Shown here: positions 33,821 to 45,178 of the stretch, in pieces
Position numbering within the stretch: position 1 is the first letter of the stretch
Layout of the letters: each line of letters begins with the position of its first letter
From: DATLGB01 sp963740765
Lineage (GTDB): Bacteria; Actinomycetota; Thermoleophilia; Solirubrobacterales; Solirubrobacteraceae
Assembly: GCA_963740765.1 (NCBI GenBank)
Contig: CAVUFN010000015.1
Location: forward strand, 1-64,000
Direction: 5' to 3'
Length of the DNA: 64,000 nt
The notes under the pieces: model-generated
What the model was told of the DNA's origin: nothing
Databases searched by the model: none
What the model saw: only the letters and a program-made list of their open reading frames with translations
Translations under genes and position numbers: made by a program

Positions 33821-34735
33821 TCAGAGCCCGATCGTGGCGGCGCGCTGCTGCAGCGCGGTGAGGGTGACGGCGATGGACGGTCGCGCCGCCGCGCCACGGC
33901 GCACGGACGCGAAGATGCTGCGGTCGATGCTCGCGCCCGCGACGCGGCGGACGACGAGCCCCGGGTACAGCTCGGGCCGCCCGAGGGACGGCAGCAGGGC
34001 GACGCCGTGGCCGTCGGCGACCAGCTCCGCCAGCAGCCCGACGTCGTTGGCGTGGTGGCGGACGTCCGGCTCGAAGCCCGCGGCGCGGCACGCCGAGACC
34101 AGCAGGTCGTTGAACGCAGTGCCCTCCCGGGTGGCGCACCACGCCTCGCCGGCCAGTCGTGCCAGGCGCACCGGCGCGCTACCGGCGGCGAGGGGGTGCT
34201 CGCGCGGGAGGCCGAGCACGATCCGGTCGGTGCCGACGGGGAGCCGCTGCAGTGTGGGATGACGGACGCGCGGCGTGCGCTCGTACTCCTCGGCGATGGC
34301 GATGTCGAGGTCGCCGGCCTGCAGCGGCACGAGCGCGTCCTCGGCCTCCATCTCGACCAGCTCCACCCGCAGATCCGGGTGGGCCTCGACCAGCGGCCGC
34401 AGGACGGGCGCCACCAGCGACCGCGCCGCCGTCTGGAACGCGGACACGCGGACGCGGCCGTGCACCGCGCCGGACGCGGCGGCCTCCAGCTCCGCCTCTG
34501 CGCCCTCGAGCAGCGCCAAGACCGCGTCGGTGTGCGCGGCGAGACCCTGGCCGGCCTCCGTCAGCCGCACCCCGCGGCCCACGCGCTCCGTGAGCTTCAC
34601 GCCGGCCTCACGCTCCAGCGCGGCCAGCTGCTGGGAGACGGCGGACGGCGTGTAGCTGAGCGCGTCGGCCACCGCGGCGATGGTGCCGCGGTCGCGCAGC
34701 TCGCGCAGCAGCCGCAGGCGACGGAGGTCGAGCAT
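33821..34735 (-). CDS. LysR-family transcriptional regulator
   Basis: This is an intact 304-residue protein of standard LysR length. The N-terminal winged HTH is LRRLRLLRELRDRGTIAAVA followed by LSYTPSAVSQQLAALEREAG and RGVRLTEAGQGL. The C-terminal periplasmic-binding-like effector domain includes GRVRVSAFQTAARSLVAPVL and LDIAIAEEY. LysR proteins usually control a divergent gene; here the divergent neighbour is the small protein at 34809, with 73 bases between starts. Upstream of the ATG is an AT-richer patch (34739-34775) likely to hold both promoters. Effector unknown. Confidence 0.93.
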   Translation of the reverse strand: MLDLRRLRLLRELRDRGTIAAVADALSYTPSAVSQQLAALEREAGVKLTERVGRGVRLTEAGQGLAAHTDAVLALLEGAEAELEAAASGAVHGRVRVSAFQTAARSLVAPVLRPLVEAHPDLRVELVEMEAEDALVPLQAGDLDIAIAEEYERTPRVRHPTLQRLPVGTDRIVLGLPREHPLAAGSAPVRLARLAGEAWCATREGTAFNDLLVSACRAAGFEPDVRHHANDVGLLAELVADGHGVALLPSLGRPELYPGLVVRRVAGASIDRSIFASVRRGAAARPSIAVTLTALQQRAATIGL

Positions 34736-34808
34736 CGGTAGCTGAGCTTACTGGTTCACGGTAGAAAGCCGAATGGGACTACCGCGTCCGATGCGCCACA
34801 CTGGATCC

Positions 34809-35105
34809 ATGACTGCTTCTCACCTCACCATCCGCCCGGCCTCCGAGCGGGACATGTGGGCGGTCGACCAGCTCGCCGCCCTCGACTCCCAGCGCCCCCT
34901 CACCGGTGACGTCCTCCTCGCCGAGGACGACGGCCGGCCCGTCGCCGCCGTCGCCATGGCCGACGGCCGCATCGCTGCCGACCCCTTCGTCCCGACGGCC
35001 TCCACCGTCGAGCTCCTGCGCACCCGCGCGCACCAGATGCGCCGCCCGGCCACGGCCCGCCCCGGCGCCCGCCGCGCCGCGCACCGCTTCAGCCTCCAGG
35101 GCTAG
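34809..35105 (+). CDS. Small conserved actinobacterial protein resembling the N-terminus of a GNAT domain
   Basis: The 98-residue protein starts MTASHLTIRPASERDMWAVD and continues QLAALDSQRPLTGDVLLAED and ADGRIAADPFVPTASTVELL. The LTIRPA..D opening matches the first strand and helix of GNAT acetyltransferases, but the acetyl-CoA loop is missing, so enzymatic activity is unlikely. Proteins of this length and pattern recur in Thermoleophilia-type genomes to my recollection. ATG 34809 is preferred over the upstream frame start at 34773 because the conserved part begins there. It shares a CTAG with the convergent LuxR gene, so both stop codons overlap at 35102-35105. It may be controlled by the divergent LysR regulator. 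Confidence 0.7.
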   Translation: MTASHLTIRPASERDMWAVDQLAALDSQRPLTGDVLLAEDDGRPVAAVAMADGRIAADPFVPTASTVELLRTRAHQMRRPATARPGARRAAHRFSLQG

Positions 35106-37812
35106 TCCCGCAGGACCTCACCGAGCGCCCGCGCCAGCTGGCCGCGGGCGCCGTGCCCGGTGAGCCCGAGCTTCGCGTAGATGCTCGTGAGGTGCGTCTC
35201 CACCGTCTTGACGGAGACGAACAGCTGTTGCGCGATCGCCACGTTGGTGAGGCCGGACGCCGCGAGCCGGGCGACGTGCAGCTCCCGCGGGGTCAGCGCG
35301 TCGAGCCCGCTGTAGGCCTCGCGCCGCGGCCGGGCGCCGGCGACCTGGAGCTCCCGCCGCGCGCGTGCGAGCAACCGCTGCGCGCCGCACCGCTGCGCCA
35401 CCTCCGCGGCCTGGGTGAGGACGTCCCGCGCCCCGGCGAGGTCGCCCTCGCGCCGCAGCAGCGCGCCGAGCTCGATGAGGGTGTAGCCGCGCTCGAGCGG
35501 CGAGGGCGCCGCCTCCAGGACGGCGAGCGACTCGCGCAGCATGCCCGTGTTCTCCAGCAGGACGCCGAGCGTGCGCAGCGCGACGCCGATCGGCCGCGGA
35601 TAGCCGGCCGAGCGCGCGAGCGAGAGCTCCTCCGCGGCCGGCCGCGGATCGTCGGCGGCCATGGCCAGCCGCGTCCTCCACGCGATGCGCGCGGGGCCCA
35701 CCCCGAGCGCCCGGAACACGGGCTCGGCCTCCCTTAGCTCCGCGAGCGCGCGTCCGTCCTCCCCGCCGGCCAGCGCCATGTGGGCGCGGGCCGCCCGCAG
35801 GAGGGCGCCGCTCGAGGTCCGGTCGAACTCCGGCGGCAGCTCCAGGTCGAGCACGGCGCTGCGGAACGCGGCCAGCCCGTCGCGCTCGGCCAGGACATCC
35901 TCGAGCATCCAGGCGGCGCTGGTGATCCACATCGCCAGGCCCGCCTCCGTGACGATGTCGAGGATCGACTCCGTGCGGGCCTCCGCCTCCGCGAGGTCGC
36001 CGCGGCGGCAGGCCGTCCAGGCCGGGACGAGCAGGCCGAGCAGCAGCAGCGTGCTGGACCCGCGCCGCCTGCCCGCCTCGGCCATGGTGCGGCCGAAGGC
36101 GTCCGCCCGCTCGAGGTCGTCGCTGTGGATCAGCGCCATGAGCAGCTGCGTGGCCGGCCAATGACCGGTGCCGCCGATGCCCGGCACGAGCTCGGCGGAG
36201 AGCGCGGCGTCGATCTGGGTGGCGGCCTCGCCCGCACGCCCGCGCGACACCGCCTCGCTGGCCAGCAGGCCCCGGAGCGCGGCCCCGCCGGTGGTGGGCG
36301 TCCGCGTGGCCCGCTCCAGCTCGTCCCAGGCGTCCGTGAAGCGGTCGACGCGGTCCGGGTCGTTGGCCTCGAGCGCCGCCTTCACCGCCAGGAGCTCGAG
36401 CTCCGGGTCGGGCTCGTCCGCGCCGCCGTCGATGACCGCCGCCGACTGCTCCCACATCCCCGCGTAGGCGTAGAGCTCGGAGAGCATCACGCGCGTGCGC
36501 AGGCGCAGCGGGCCGTCGGCGGCGGCGAGGGCCTGCTCGAAGTGGGTGAAGGCGGCCGGGTCGCGGGCGAAGCTCTCCGCCCGGCCGAGCTCGAACAGCA
36601 GCTCCGCGCGCGGGCCGGCGTCTTCGGCGAGCGCCCGCCGCAGCCGGTTGATCGCGGTGGTCGGCGCTCCGCGGCCGAGCGCGTCGCGCCCCGCGATGAG
36701 GAGGCGGTCGGCGACCGCTCGCCGAGCCGGCCGGCGGGAGCGCGGCGAGGTGGCCGGCGACCGTGTCGATGGGCGCCCCGGCGGCCTCCAGCGCCGCGGC
36801 CGCACGTGCGTGCATCGCCGCGCGCCGGCCGCCGGGAGGGACGCGTAGAGCGAGTGCCGGATGACCGGGTGGGTGAAGGCCGGCGGATCGTCGGCGGCGA
36901 GGACCTCGATGCGGGTCAGCTCGTGGGCGACGCGCTGCGCCGTCGGGAGGTCGAGCCCGGCCAGCCGGCGGCCAGCGCGAGCGGCTGCCCGTCCCCGAGC
37001 ACGGCGACGGCTTCCGCGAGCGCGGGGGCGTCGGGGGCGACGCGCGCCACCCGGCGCACGACGCGATCGCCCAGCTGCGGCAGCGCGGCGGCGCCCGCGT
37101 CGCCGGTCGACCCCGCGCGCAGCAGCTCGCGCACGTAGAGCGGGTTGCCGGCGCTCGCCTCGTGGAAGGCGGCGCACTGCTCGTCGTCGGCGTCCCCGCC
37201 GCTCGGCGCGCACGAGCGTCGCCACCGCCGCGGCGCTCAGCGGCGCCGGCGGAGAGCACGGTGGCGAGCGCGCGCAGCTCGTCGAGGCGTTCGCGGACGC
37301 GCCCGGGCTCGTGCGGACGCACCGTGCCCACCAGCATCAGCGGGAGGTCGCCGGCGCGGCGGCCAGGTAGCCGAGCGCCTGCAGCGAGCCGTCGTCGACC
37401 CAGTGCAGGTCGTCCACGGTCAGCAGCACGGGTGTCTGCGCCGCCAGTCGCCGCGACGAGCCAGTAGACGGCGTCCAGCAGCGCGAACCCGGGCTCGAGC
37501 GCTCCGGCGGCGGCTGGGCGACGATCGCCGCCGCCAGCGCCGCCGCCCCGGTGAACAGCGCGGCGGGCAGCGCCGGTGAGCAGCTGCCGCATCGCGCCGA
37601 AGGCGAAGTCGCGCTCCCATTCGCCCGCGACGGCGCGCGCCACGTGCATGCCGTCCGGACGGGACCGACGGCCAGCAGGGCGCTCTTGCCGACGCCCGCG
37701 GGCCCTCGATCAGGACGAACGACCCTTGCCATCGCGCGCCGCGTCGGCCGCGTCTCGCGAGCACGCGCCAGCTCTGCGGTCGCGTTCGAGGATCGCGGGG
37801 TCAGGCCCGTGA
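35102..37812 (-). CDS. LuxR-family regulator with AAA ATPase domain, third copy (frameshifted)
   Basis: A paralogue of the regulator at 31081-33795: Walker A region EGPAGVGKSALLAV, GEWERDFAFGAMRQLLTG, Walker B LLTVDDLHWVDDGSL, a long helical-repeat centre, and the HTH LTPRELHVARLAASGLTNVAI with VSVKTVETHLTSIYAKLGL. The 3' two thirds (35102-36720) are one clean frame; the 5' 1 kb contains at least ten one-base breaks, so the start near 37800 (AILERDRELARVL after repair) is approximate. The concentration of breaks at the ATPase end could mean real decay, but all domains can still be traced. It is divergent from the second giant gene (start 37885) and could control it. Confidence 0.78.
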
Positions 37813-37827
37813 CACTTCTCGGGGTAT

Positions 37828-37851
37828 GAAACCAGAAAAGTCCAGGGTTTC
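37828..37851. promoter_or_regulatory. Divergent control region with GAAACC/GGTTTC inverted repeat
   Basis: GAAACC (37828-37833) and GGTTTC (37846-37851) are inverted around 12 bases, and a further GGTTTC lies at 37864-37869. The segment also contains GAAAAGTCCAGGGT, like the repeats at 26782-26817, and is followed about 20 bases later by GAGGGTCG and a GTG start, as at 26842-26854. It lies between the third LuxR regulator and the second giant gene. Confidence 0.45.
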
Positions 37852-37884
37852 GTAGAACGCCCCGGTTTCGGGAGGGTCGGCGGC

Positions 37885-40800
37885 GTGCGCCGGCTCGAGC
37901 ACGCTCGTCCTGCTCTGTTCGCGGTTCTCTGGCCACCTCCGCGCGCGCCGACGACCCGTCGCGCTCGAGCGCGCTGCATCTCGACGGGAACGTCGGCGCC
38001 GGGACCCCGGACAGCTCGGGGCGCGGCAGCACCGGCCGCGGCCGTCAGTCTCCACGGGCCACTTCAGCGGAGGAGCCTCACGAGGTGACCTCCGAGCGGG
38101 TGGGCCAGCCCGACCGAGAGCCGAGCTGACGGTGCTGGCCTGGTGCGCAACGCCGGGAACCCGACGGCCGGGGGCGACCGTGGATCGCCGCCGCCGCCGA
38201 TGCAGCAGCCCTGTGCGCCGAGGGCGGCCGGCGCACCTACGGCCTGCACATCGCGGCGAACGGAACGTGACGTTCAGCACGCGGACGGGGGCGAGCACTC
38301 CGCAGACTGTCGCCGGCGGCGGGCTCCGCCGCAGGTGTGGGACGGCGCGTGGCACCAGCTCGCCGGCGCTGCGGGACGGGCGGGCGACCTGCGCCTGTAT
38401 GTCGACGGCACCGAGATCGGCGCCGGCGCCGTCGCGCCCGCGAGCGAAGTCGTCTATCGACACCGGACCTACTCGCTGGGTCGCCGGCGGCGGACTGACC
38501 CAACGGCGACGGCTCCGTACACCGGGGACATCGACGAGTCCGCGTCTACGGCCGTGCGCTGACCGCGACCGAGATCGCCTATCTCGCCGCGTCGCCGGGC
38601 AACGTGCGCCCGCGCGACCTACCCAACCCGCCGGCCGCCGCAGTCTCGGGCCTGGTCGCCCGCTACCACCTGGACACGGGCACGACGGTCACCGATTCGT
38701 CGGGCCGCGGCCTGCAACGCGTCGGAGCGCCGCCGGCGTCGACAGATCGCCAGGGTCGCTTCGGGCGCGCGCTCGGGCTCCCGGACCACGGGGGCTTCCT
38801 GGTCGCAACGGGGATCCCGAGCTCGAGCCCCAGCAGCTGACGGTGTCGCCTGTGGCTGCGGATCGACGGCAACGTCAATACGAACAGGTGCTGATCGGCA
38901 AGGGGGCGTTCGGCTGCGGCGAACCAGTCCTGGGGCATCCGCACCGACGGGAACGGGCATCCGAACTTCTACGTCTCGCTGTTCGACCCGTCGGGACCAC
39001 CCCCAAGCTGCTGACGACCCCGCCCGTCCCGGTCGCGGACTCCTTCGACGGGAGTGGCACCACCTCGCCGCCACCTACCGCGACGGGGTCGCCGCCATCT
39101 ACCGCGACGGCAGCCTCGCGGGGCAGACCGTCGTGACACCCGCGCCGCCCGGCGGCGCCGAGGAGATCGACTACTCGCACTATACCCAGTCGGCCGCGCT
39201 AGGCGTCGGCCGCTACGCCGCCGACACCGCCCAGTGTTAGCTGGCGGCATCAGTTCCGGGGTCACTCGACGAGGTGCAGCTGTTCGACCACGTCCTCGAC
39301 ACGGCGCAGATCGCCGCCCTGGGCGACCGGCTGTCGGCGAACGCCGCCCACCGTGCCGGCGGCGGCAGCCGACGCCCAACCCGCCCGCCGAGCCCGAGCC
39401 GGGACTGTCGCTGAAGTGGCACCTCGACGGCGGACCGGGCAAGTCGCCGACACCTCCGGCAACCACCTGGACGGCCGCGTCGACACCGCGGCCCCACCGA
39501 CCCCGGGCGTTGCGGCGCCGCCTTCACCAGCCCGGTCGGCGAGACCCCACACCGTCGGGGTCCGGCGCGCGGCGGTCGTCGCTGCTCGAGGGAAGGACTT
39601 CTCACTGGTGGCCTGGGTCAAGGCGCCGGCCAACGAGCCGGCACCAATCGTCAGCTTCGGCGGTCTCTGCGGATCGCACAGCGGCCGATCTGGCCTCGGG
39701 GTCCGACAACGGCCAGCCCGGCCTGCGCTTCGCGATGCCGAGCCCGTCCATGAAGATCTACTCGATCCGAAGCTCGGGGAACATCTGGGACAACAACTGG
39801 CACGCCGTGACGGTGACCTTCGGACGGGACGACCATGCGCTGTGGTCGACGGCAAGCGGGCGGGTAGTCAGTCCATCGACCCGCACCTACCACATCGGCA
39901 GCACGGCGGCCTGCGGATCTGGGCGACCCACTGCGATGGACGCCGCGCAGTGGCGCGGGACGCTCGACGAGGTGCGCTTCTACCGCCGCGTGCTCAGCGA
40001 CGAGGAGATCGAGTATCTCGCCGACGGTCGCCCAGCAACCCGCCGACGCTGCCGATCCCCCTGGGCCCGAAGAACCTGACGCGTCCGACGCTCACCGGCA
40101 CCCCGCGCGTCGGCGCCACGCCGGCCGAGCAGCTCACCTGCGTGCCCGGGCACGTGGGACCAGGAACCCCACCGCCTTCATCTACGTCTGGGAGCGCGCG
40201 CCGCGCAACGTCACCTCCGACGGCGACCAGGCGTGGCTGCCCATCGACGGGGCGTCGGGCAAGACGTACACGATCCGGCCGGCCGACGACACCTACAACC
40301 TCCGCTGCCGCGAGACCGCGCTCAACCAGGACGGCCAGGGCGAGGCGGTGTCGCGCTTCCTGCGCGTGGACAGCGACATCCCGACCGGCGGCGGCAAGCC
40401 GTCCGTCTCCGGGAACCCGGTGCGCAAGAACGTGCTCACGTGCACGCCCGGGACGGGGTGGCAGCACGGGCCGAGCTTCAGCTACCAGTGGACGCGCAAC
40501 CAGGTGCCGATCGACGGCGAGACGGCGACGACCTACCGCCTCAAGCAGCGGCGCCAGGTGGGCTCGGCCGAGGTGCTCGACGCCGACGGCGACGGCGACC
40601 GCGACATCGGGTGCACGGTCGTGGCGACCAACGACCTCGGCTCGGCCGGGGCGATCGCCTCCGACCCGGTGCGCGCGGTCGACGACGTCCCGTTCGCCAC
40701 CAGCCCGCCGACCGTCACCGGGCTCAACACGCAGAACCCGCTGGCGAGCGCGCTGCACTGCACCCATGGCACCTGGATCGACGACTACGTCGACCAAGGG

Positions 40801-43800
40801 GGCCGGCTACGAGGACCGCTTCGTCTGGAAGCGCAACGGGGTCGAGATCAGCGGCCAGACCGGCCCGGACTACACGCTCGACGCGCCGGGGCTCGGGCGC
40901 AACGTGTCCTGTGCGGTGGCGGCCACCAACCCGGTCGGCACGAGCGGCTACGTCGACAGCCCGAACGTGTTCGTCCCGCTGCCGAGCGGCTCGTCGGCGG
41001 GCAAGCTCGACAAGGTCTACCGCGACAACCGCAACGACCCCATCACGATGATGGCGACCAGCGACGAGTACCGCGACAAGGCGGCGGCGCTGTTCAAGCG
41101 GCTCCAGGACCAGCAGCTCGCCGCGCTCAAGCAGTCCTGCGACACGCCGAGCGCGCGCAAGCAGGAGTTCCAGCCCCAGCCGCCGCCGGCGTTCTCGACC
41201 CCCGGGATCTTCGTCCCGCCCCAGGCGCCGGCCCTGTTCCCCCAGCAGCAGTGCTGGGTGGTCAACCACCTCGCCAACCCCCCGTTCCTGCTCTACACGA
41301 GCATCGGCTACTTCTTCTGCCCCGCTGGGGGACCGATCGGCTTCGGCCTCCTGTACTCCTGCAACCCGCTCGGGCTCACCGTCGCGCCGGTCAACCCGGC
41401 CACCGCCGACGCGCTGCCGGCCGCGGAGTCCGACGAGCTGGCGGCGGTGACGCCCGACGAGGTGCTGTGGGACGTCGACAACGACGGCCGGACGGACATC
41501 GCCTGCCCGGGCGAGTCACCGGCGGTGCGCGGCAACTTCGACATCGGCCGCTACAACCCGCACGCGGTCATCGTCACCAAGTCCAGCGCGCAGACGGGCC
41601 TCTTCTACAACCTGACGACGGAGTACGACTTCCCCGACAAGAAGGCGGTGACCGAAGGGGGCGTCGTGCGCAAGGGGGCGAAGCGAGCGCCGCTGCAGCC
41701 GCTGTGGTGCCGCAACTCGATCACCCCGCCCGCCGACCCGCAACTGGCGCCGTGCACGTCGGTGGGCTACGTCGGCCGCGTCGCCATCAAGGGCAACCTC
41801 TGCCCGATGAACGTCCGGTCGATCACCGACGACGCCCTCAAGGGGCTCCCGGACGAGCTCCAGACGGTGATCAGGTCCGCGGCCGACGTCATCAACGCCC
41901 AGGAGCGCGAGCGCGAGAAGGCGCAGCCCGGCTACTCGGAAGGGGAACGAAGGGCGTCGTTGATGGCGCGGGCGCTCCCATCGGCGGGCGACCTCAGCGT
42001 CGCGGCGACGGCGATCAACACGGCGGCGTCGATCGCGGGCCTGCCCGCGGCCCAGGGTGCGGCCGCGAACGGCGGATCCCAGGTCGAGCAGAAGCTCGAC
42101 AAGGTCTTCGGCAAGGGCGGCGAGGTCGACAAGAAGGTGCCGGGCTTCAAGCCCCTCAACGCGCAGTTCGCGCTGGACCAGATCTACACCGCGGCGGGCC
42201 AGCTGTCGGTCAACGGCGTCCAGATCGATCCGGCGAACACGAAAGTCCCGACGTTGATCGTCCCGTCCGACGCCGGGCAGGCGATCCCGGGCGTGCACGA
42301 GATGACGATCCTCTCGCAGAAGGCGCACGAGTTCATGAAGTCCCCCGTGGACGCGGCCCGGCAGGCGGCCGAGATCCCGATCAACGAGGGCAAGAAGCGC
42401 GTCGAGCACGAGGTGACCGACCAGGCCAACAAGGCCACGCAGTACCTCTCGGACAAGATCGACCTGTCCCGATTGGGGGACAAGCTCGACCTCGGCCCGT
42501 TCAAGCTGACCGGCTCGAGCGCGAAGGTCGAGATGAACAACGACGGCACCGCGACGCTGCACGCCGTCGCCAAGCTGCCCGGGCTCACGAACGCCGTCGC
42601 GCCGCCGTCCGCGCCGGACGCCAAGGCAGGCGACCCGATCTCCATCGGCGTGGATCTGCTCGGTGATCTCACCGGCAGGATCAAGCTCCAGGGCCTCCAC
42701 CTGAAGGTCCCCAAGGCGTACCTGGTCGGGATCCAGCTCTCCGACCTCGACCTCCAGTACAACGACAAGGGCCTCGACGTCAGCGGCAAGATCACCTTCC
42801 CGCTGTGCGGGCAACCAGGGCATCGAGATCAGCCACTTCCGGCTCGGGTCCGACGGCGAGTTCCTCGGCATCAACGTCGCCTACCTGGCCGGCATCGGGC
42901 AGGGCATCCAGGTCGCGCCGGGCGTCTTCCTGACCAAGATCGGCGGCGGGTTCAGCGCCAAGCCCTACGAGATCAAGGGGCAGGCCGCGGTCGCGGCGGG
43001 CCTGCCGTCGGCGGGCGGCGGCTGCCCGACGGTCGGCATCGACGGGGGCGTCACCTTCCACTGGAACCCGGTGCCGCTGTTCATGCAGGTCCACGGGACG
43101 GTCGTGATCGCCTGCATCCCGCTGGCCAACCTGGACTTCTACGCCGACGACACCGGCTGGATCAAGGCCCACGGCGACTGGCACCTCGACATCCCGCTGA
43201 TCAGCCTCAACGCGAACGTCAACGGCGAGTTCGTGACCAGCCCGAACAACGTCTGGCAGATGGACGCCCGGGGCGACGCGAAGTTCGACTTCTTCCCGAT
43301 CAAGAAGATCGGCCTCAAGGGCGTCCTGTCCAACCGCGGCATCGCGGCGTGCGGGTCGATCACGATCGAGCCGCCGATCCTGCCGGACTTCACCCTGGCC
43401 GGCGGGGCCGCGATCAAGTTCCCGGGTGGCGTCCCGCCGCTCAACTACGCCGTGCTGCTGGCCAACCTGCGCGCCTTCACCGGATGCGACCTGGGGAGGT
43501 ACGCGCCGCTGCACGCCGTCCGGACCGGCCGCGCCTCCACCGCGCCGCAGACCTTCACGATGGCCAAGGGCGCCCAGTCGCTGTCCATCGAGGGCGCGGG
43601 GGCGTCCCCGAAGCGTCATCCTCACCGGGCCGGACGGCAAGCGCTACGACTTCTCGGAGGCCGACGGCGGCAAGACGATCGAGGACGCGTTCGGGACGCG
43701 CATCGACCAGGAGGACCGCACCGTCGTGATCCTGCCCTACGCCAAGGCGGGAACGTGGAAGGCCGAGGTCGCGAACGGCTCCCCGGCGATCCTGCGCATC

Positions 43801-44398
43801 CAGCGCGCCGACATCCTCGACAAGCCGAAGGTCACGGCGAAGGTCACCGGCAGGGGCGCCAGCCGCGTCCTGCACTACGAGGTGGCCAGGATCCCGGGTC
43901 AGGAGGTCGTCTTCGCCGAGACGTCGAGGAGCGCGCAGCACATCCTCAAGAGCGTGACCGGCGGCGGCCGCGGGACGGTCCGCTACCGGCTCGCCGAGGC
44001 GCGCTCGGCCAAGCGGGCGATCGAGGCGCAGGTCTACCAGGACGGCCTGCCTCGCGAGCACCTCAAGGTCGCGCGCTACGTCGCGGGCAACCCGAAGCTC
44101 AAGCGCGCCCGCGTGCACCTGAGGCGCTCCGGGAGCGCCGCTTCCGTGACCTGGTCGAAGGTGCCGACAGCGGTGCGCTACGACGTGCGTGTCACCTACG
44201 CCGACGGGCGCCGGCTGCTGCTGGAGCCCAAGGGCGCGGCACGGTCCGTGCGGGTCCCGGCCGTGGGACGCAAGGGCGGTGTCCGGATCGCGGTCGTCGC
44301 CTACACGCGGCACGGGCCGGACGAGCACGGGGACGGCGCGGGTGAAGCCCGTGAAGGCCAAGCACAAGCGCAAGAAGCACCGGCGGCACCGGAAGTAG
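37885..44398 (+). CDS. Giant secreted LamG/Ig/PKD-like protein, paralogue 2 (heavily frameshifted in 5' part)
   Basis: GTG 37885, after a GGAGGG, starts a damaged but recognisable signal peptide (VRRL-STLVLLCS; ATSARADDP). Three LamG (concanavalin-like) modules follow: HLDGNVGAGTPDSSG, YHLDTGTTVTDSSGRGL and WHLDGG..DTSGNHLDG, each closing with sugar-binding-type YTGDIDEVRVYGRAL or similar. From about 40080 come Ig-like modules (LTCTPGTGWQHGPSFSYQW), a PKD-like unit with LWDVDNDGRTDIACPG (a possible Ca-binding DxDxDG loop), a long beta-rich core, and the C-terminal VILTGPDGKRY and FN3-like domains shared with paralogues 1 and 3, ending in KAKHKRKKHRRHRK. About 25 one-base breaks fall before 40800, very few after. 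Some 2150 residues. Either poor sequence or decay of the 5' part. Confidence 0.72.
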
Positions 44399-44404
44399 GG
44401 CTGG

Positions 44405-44445
44405 CGCGGTTCATCCCTTGGGTGGGTGGCGGGCACCCGGCCCAC
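44405..44445 (+). promoter_or_regulatory. Motif CG-TTCATCCCT-GGG with hairpin before the FHA gene
   Basis: TTCATCCCT (44410-44418) preceded by CGG and followed by TGGG is repeated before the third giant gene as CGC-TTCATCCCT-AGGG (48076-48091). Here the 3' side can pair GGGTG with CACCC and GTGGG with CCCAC (44420-44445). Both copies sit between a gene end and the next start, so a shared promoter or attenuator is plausible. Confidence 0.5.
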
Positions 44446-44491
44446 CGTTCAGGCTGGACCGGCAGTGGCGCAATGGCGTTTACTTCCTCGT

Positions 44492-45161
44492 GTGGGCTTC
44501 CCGGCGCATTCGCTGTCTCCCTCTGAACACGCCGCGCTGCTCGCCGCGGAGCGTGAGGGCGAGCCGTTCCTGGCCCACCGCGACGTCCACGGGGACATGC
44601 GGATCGTCTCGTTGGCGGCGGTCGAGAGCCTGCGCATCGGCCGGACCGCGGACAACGACGTCATCCTGGACGGCGACGCGGAGGTGTCCCGCGCGCACGC
44701 CCAGGTCGTCGCCGGCGGGGCGGGGTGGACCGTGGTCGACGACGGCATGTCGCGCAACGGGACCTACGTCAACGGGGAGCGGGTGCATGCGGCACCGCCG
44801 CCTCGAGGACCGCGACATGCTCCGCGTCGGCACGACCTCCATCCTCTTCCGCTTCCCGTCGGTCGTCGGCGACGAGAGCACGATGGTCGCCCGCGCGATG
44901 CCCGAGGCGCGCCTCACGGAGGCCGAGCGCCGGGTGCTCGTCGCCCTGTGCCGCCCGCTGCTCGAACCCGGGCTCGTGTCCACGCCGGCCACCAACCAGG
45001 AGATCGCCGACGGGCTGTTCCTGTCGCTGGCGGGCGTGAAGAGCCACGTGCGCGCCCTCTTCACCAAGCTCGGCGTGGACGACCTCCCCCAGAACCGCAA
45101 GCGGGCGGAGCTGGCGCGGCGGGCGCTCGAGCTCGGCCTCGTCTCGGCGCGGGACCTGTGA
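44492..45161 (+). CDS. FHA-domain protein with C-terminal HTH (one frameshift)
   Basis: FHA domains read phosphothreonine, and here the domain precedes a LuxR/sigma-like helix-turn-helix, a combination known in actinobacteria beside Ser/Thr kinases. The FHA core is SLRIGRTADNDVILDGD, VSRAHAQVV and MSRNGTYVNGERV; the HTH is EARLTEAERRVLVALCRPLL followed by TNQEIADGLFLSLAGVKSHV and LFTKLGV. About 222 residues. GTG 44492 is a weakly supported start. One extra base near 44787 breaks the frame between the two domains. Its TGA overlaps a GTG 18 bases before the kinase ATG, so the kinase is very likely its partner: phosphorylation on Thr would be sensed by the FHA and passed to DNA binding. Confidence 0.85.
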
Positions 45162-45168
45162 GCCTTCC

Positions 45169-45175
45169 GGAGGGG
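45169..45175 (+). promoter_or_regulatory. Ribosome binding site choosing the kinase start
   Basis: GGAGGGG ends three bases before ATG 45179. The frame is open further upstream (GTG 45158 overlaps the FHA gene stop), but the Shine-Dalgarno match and the start of the kinase fold (MIGPYRIGRLLGRGG) both favour ATG 45179. Confidence 0.75.
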
Positions 45176-45178
45176 ACC

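Noticed and set aside
35102..37812. Third LuxR regulator as a pseudogene
   Set aside because: All domains can be traced and breaks are of the same type as in essential genes, so sequence error is more likely than decay.
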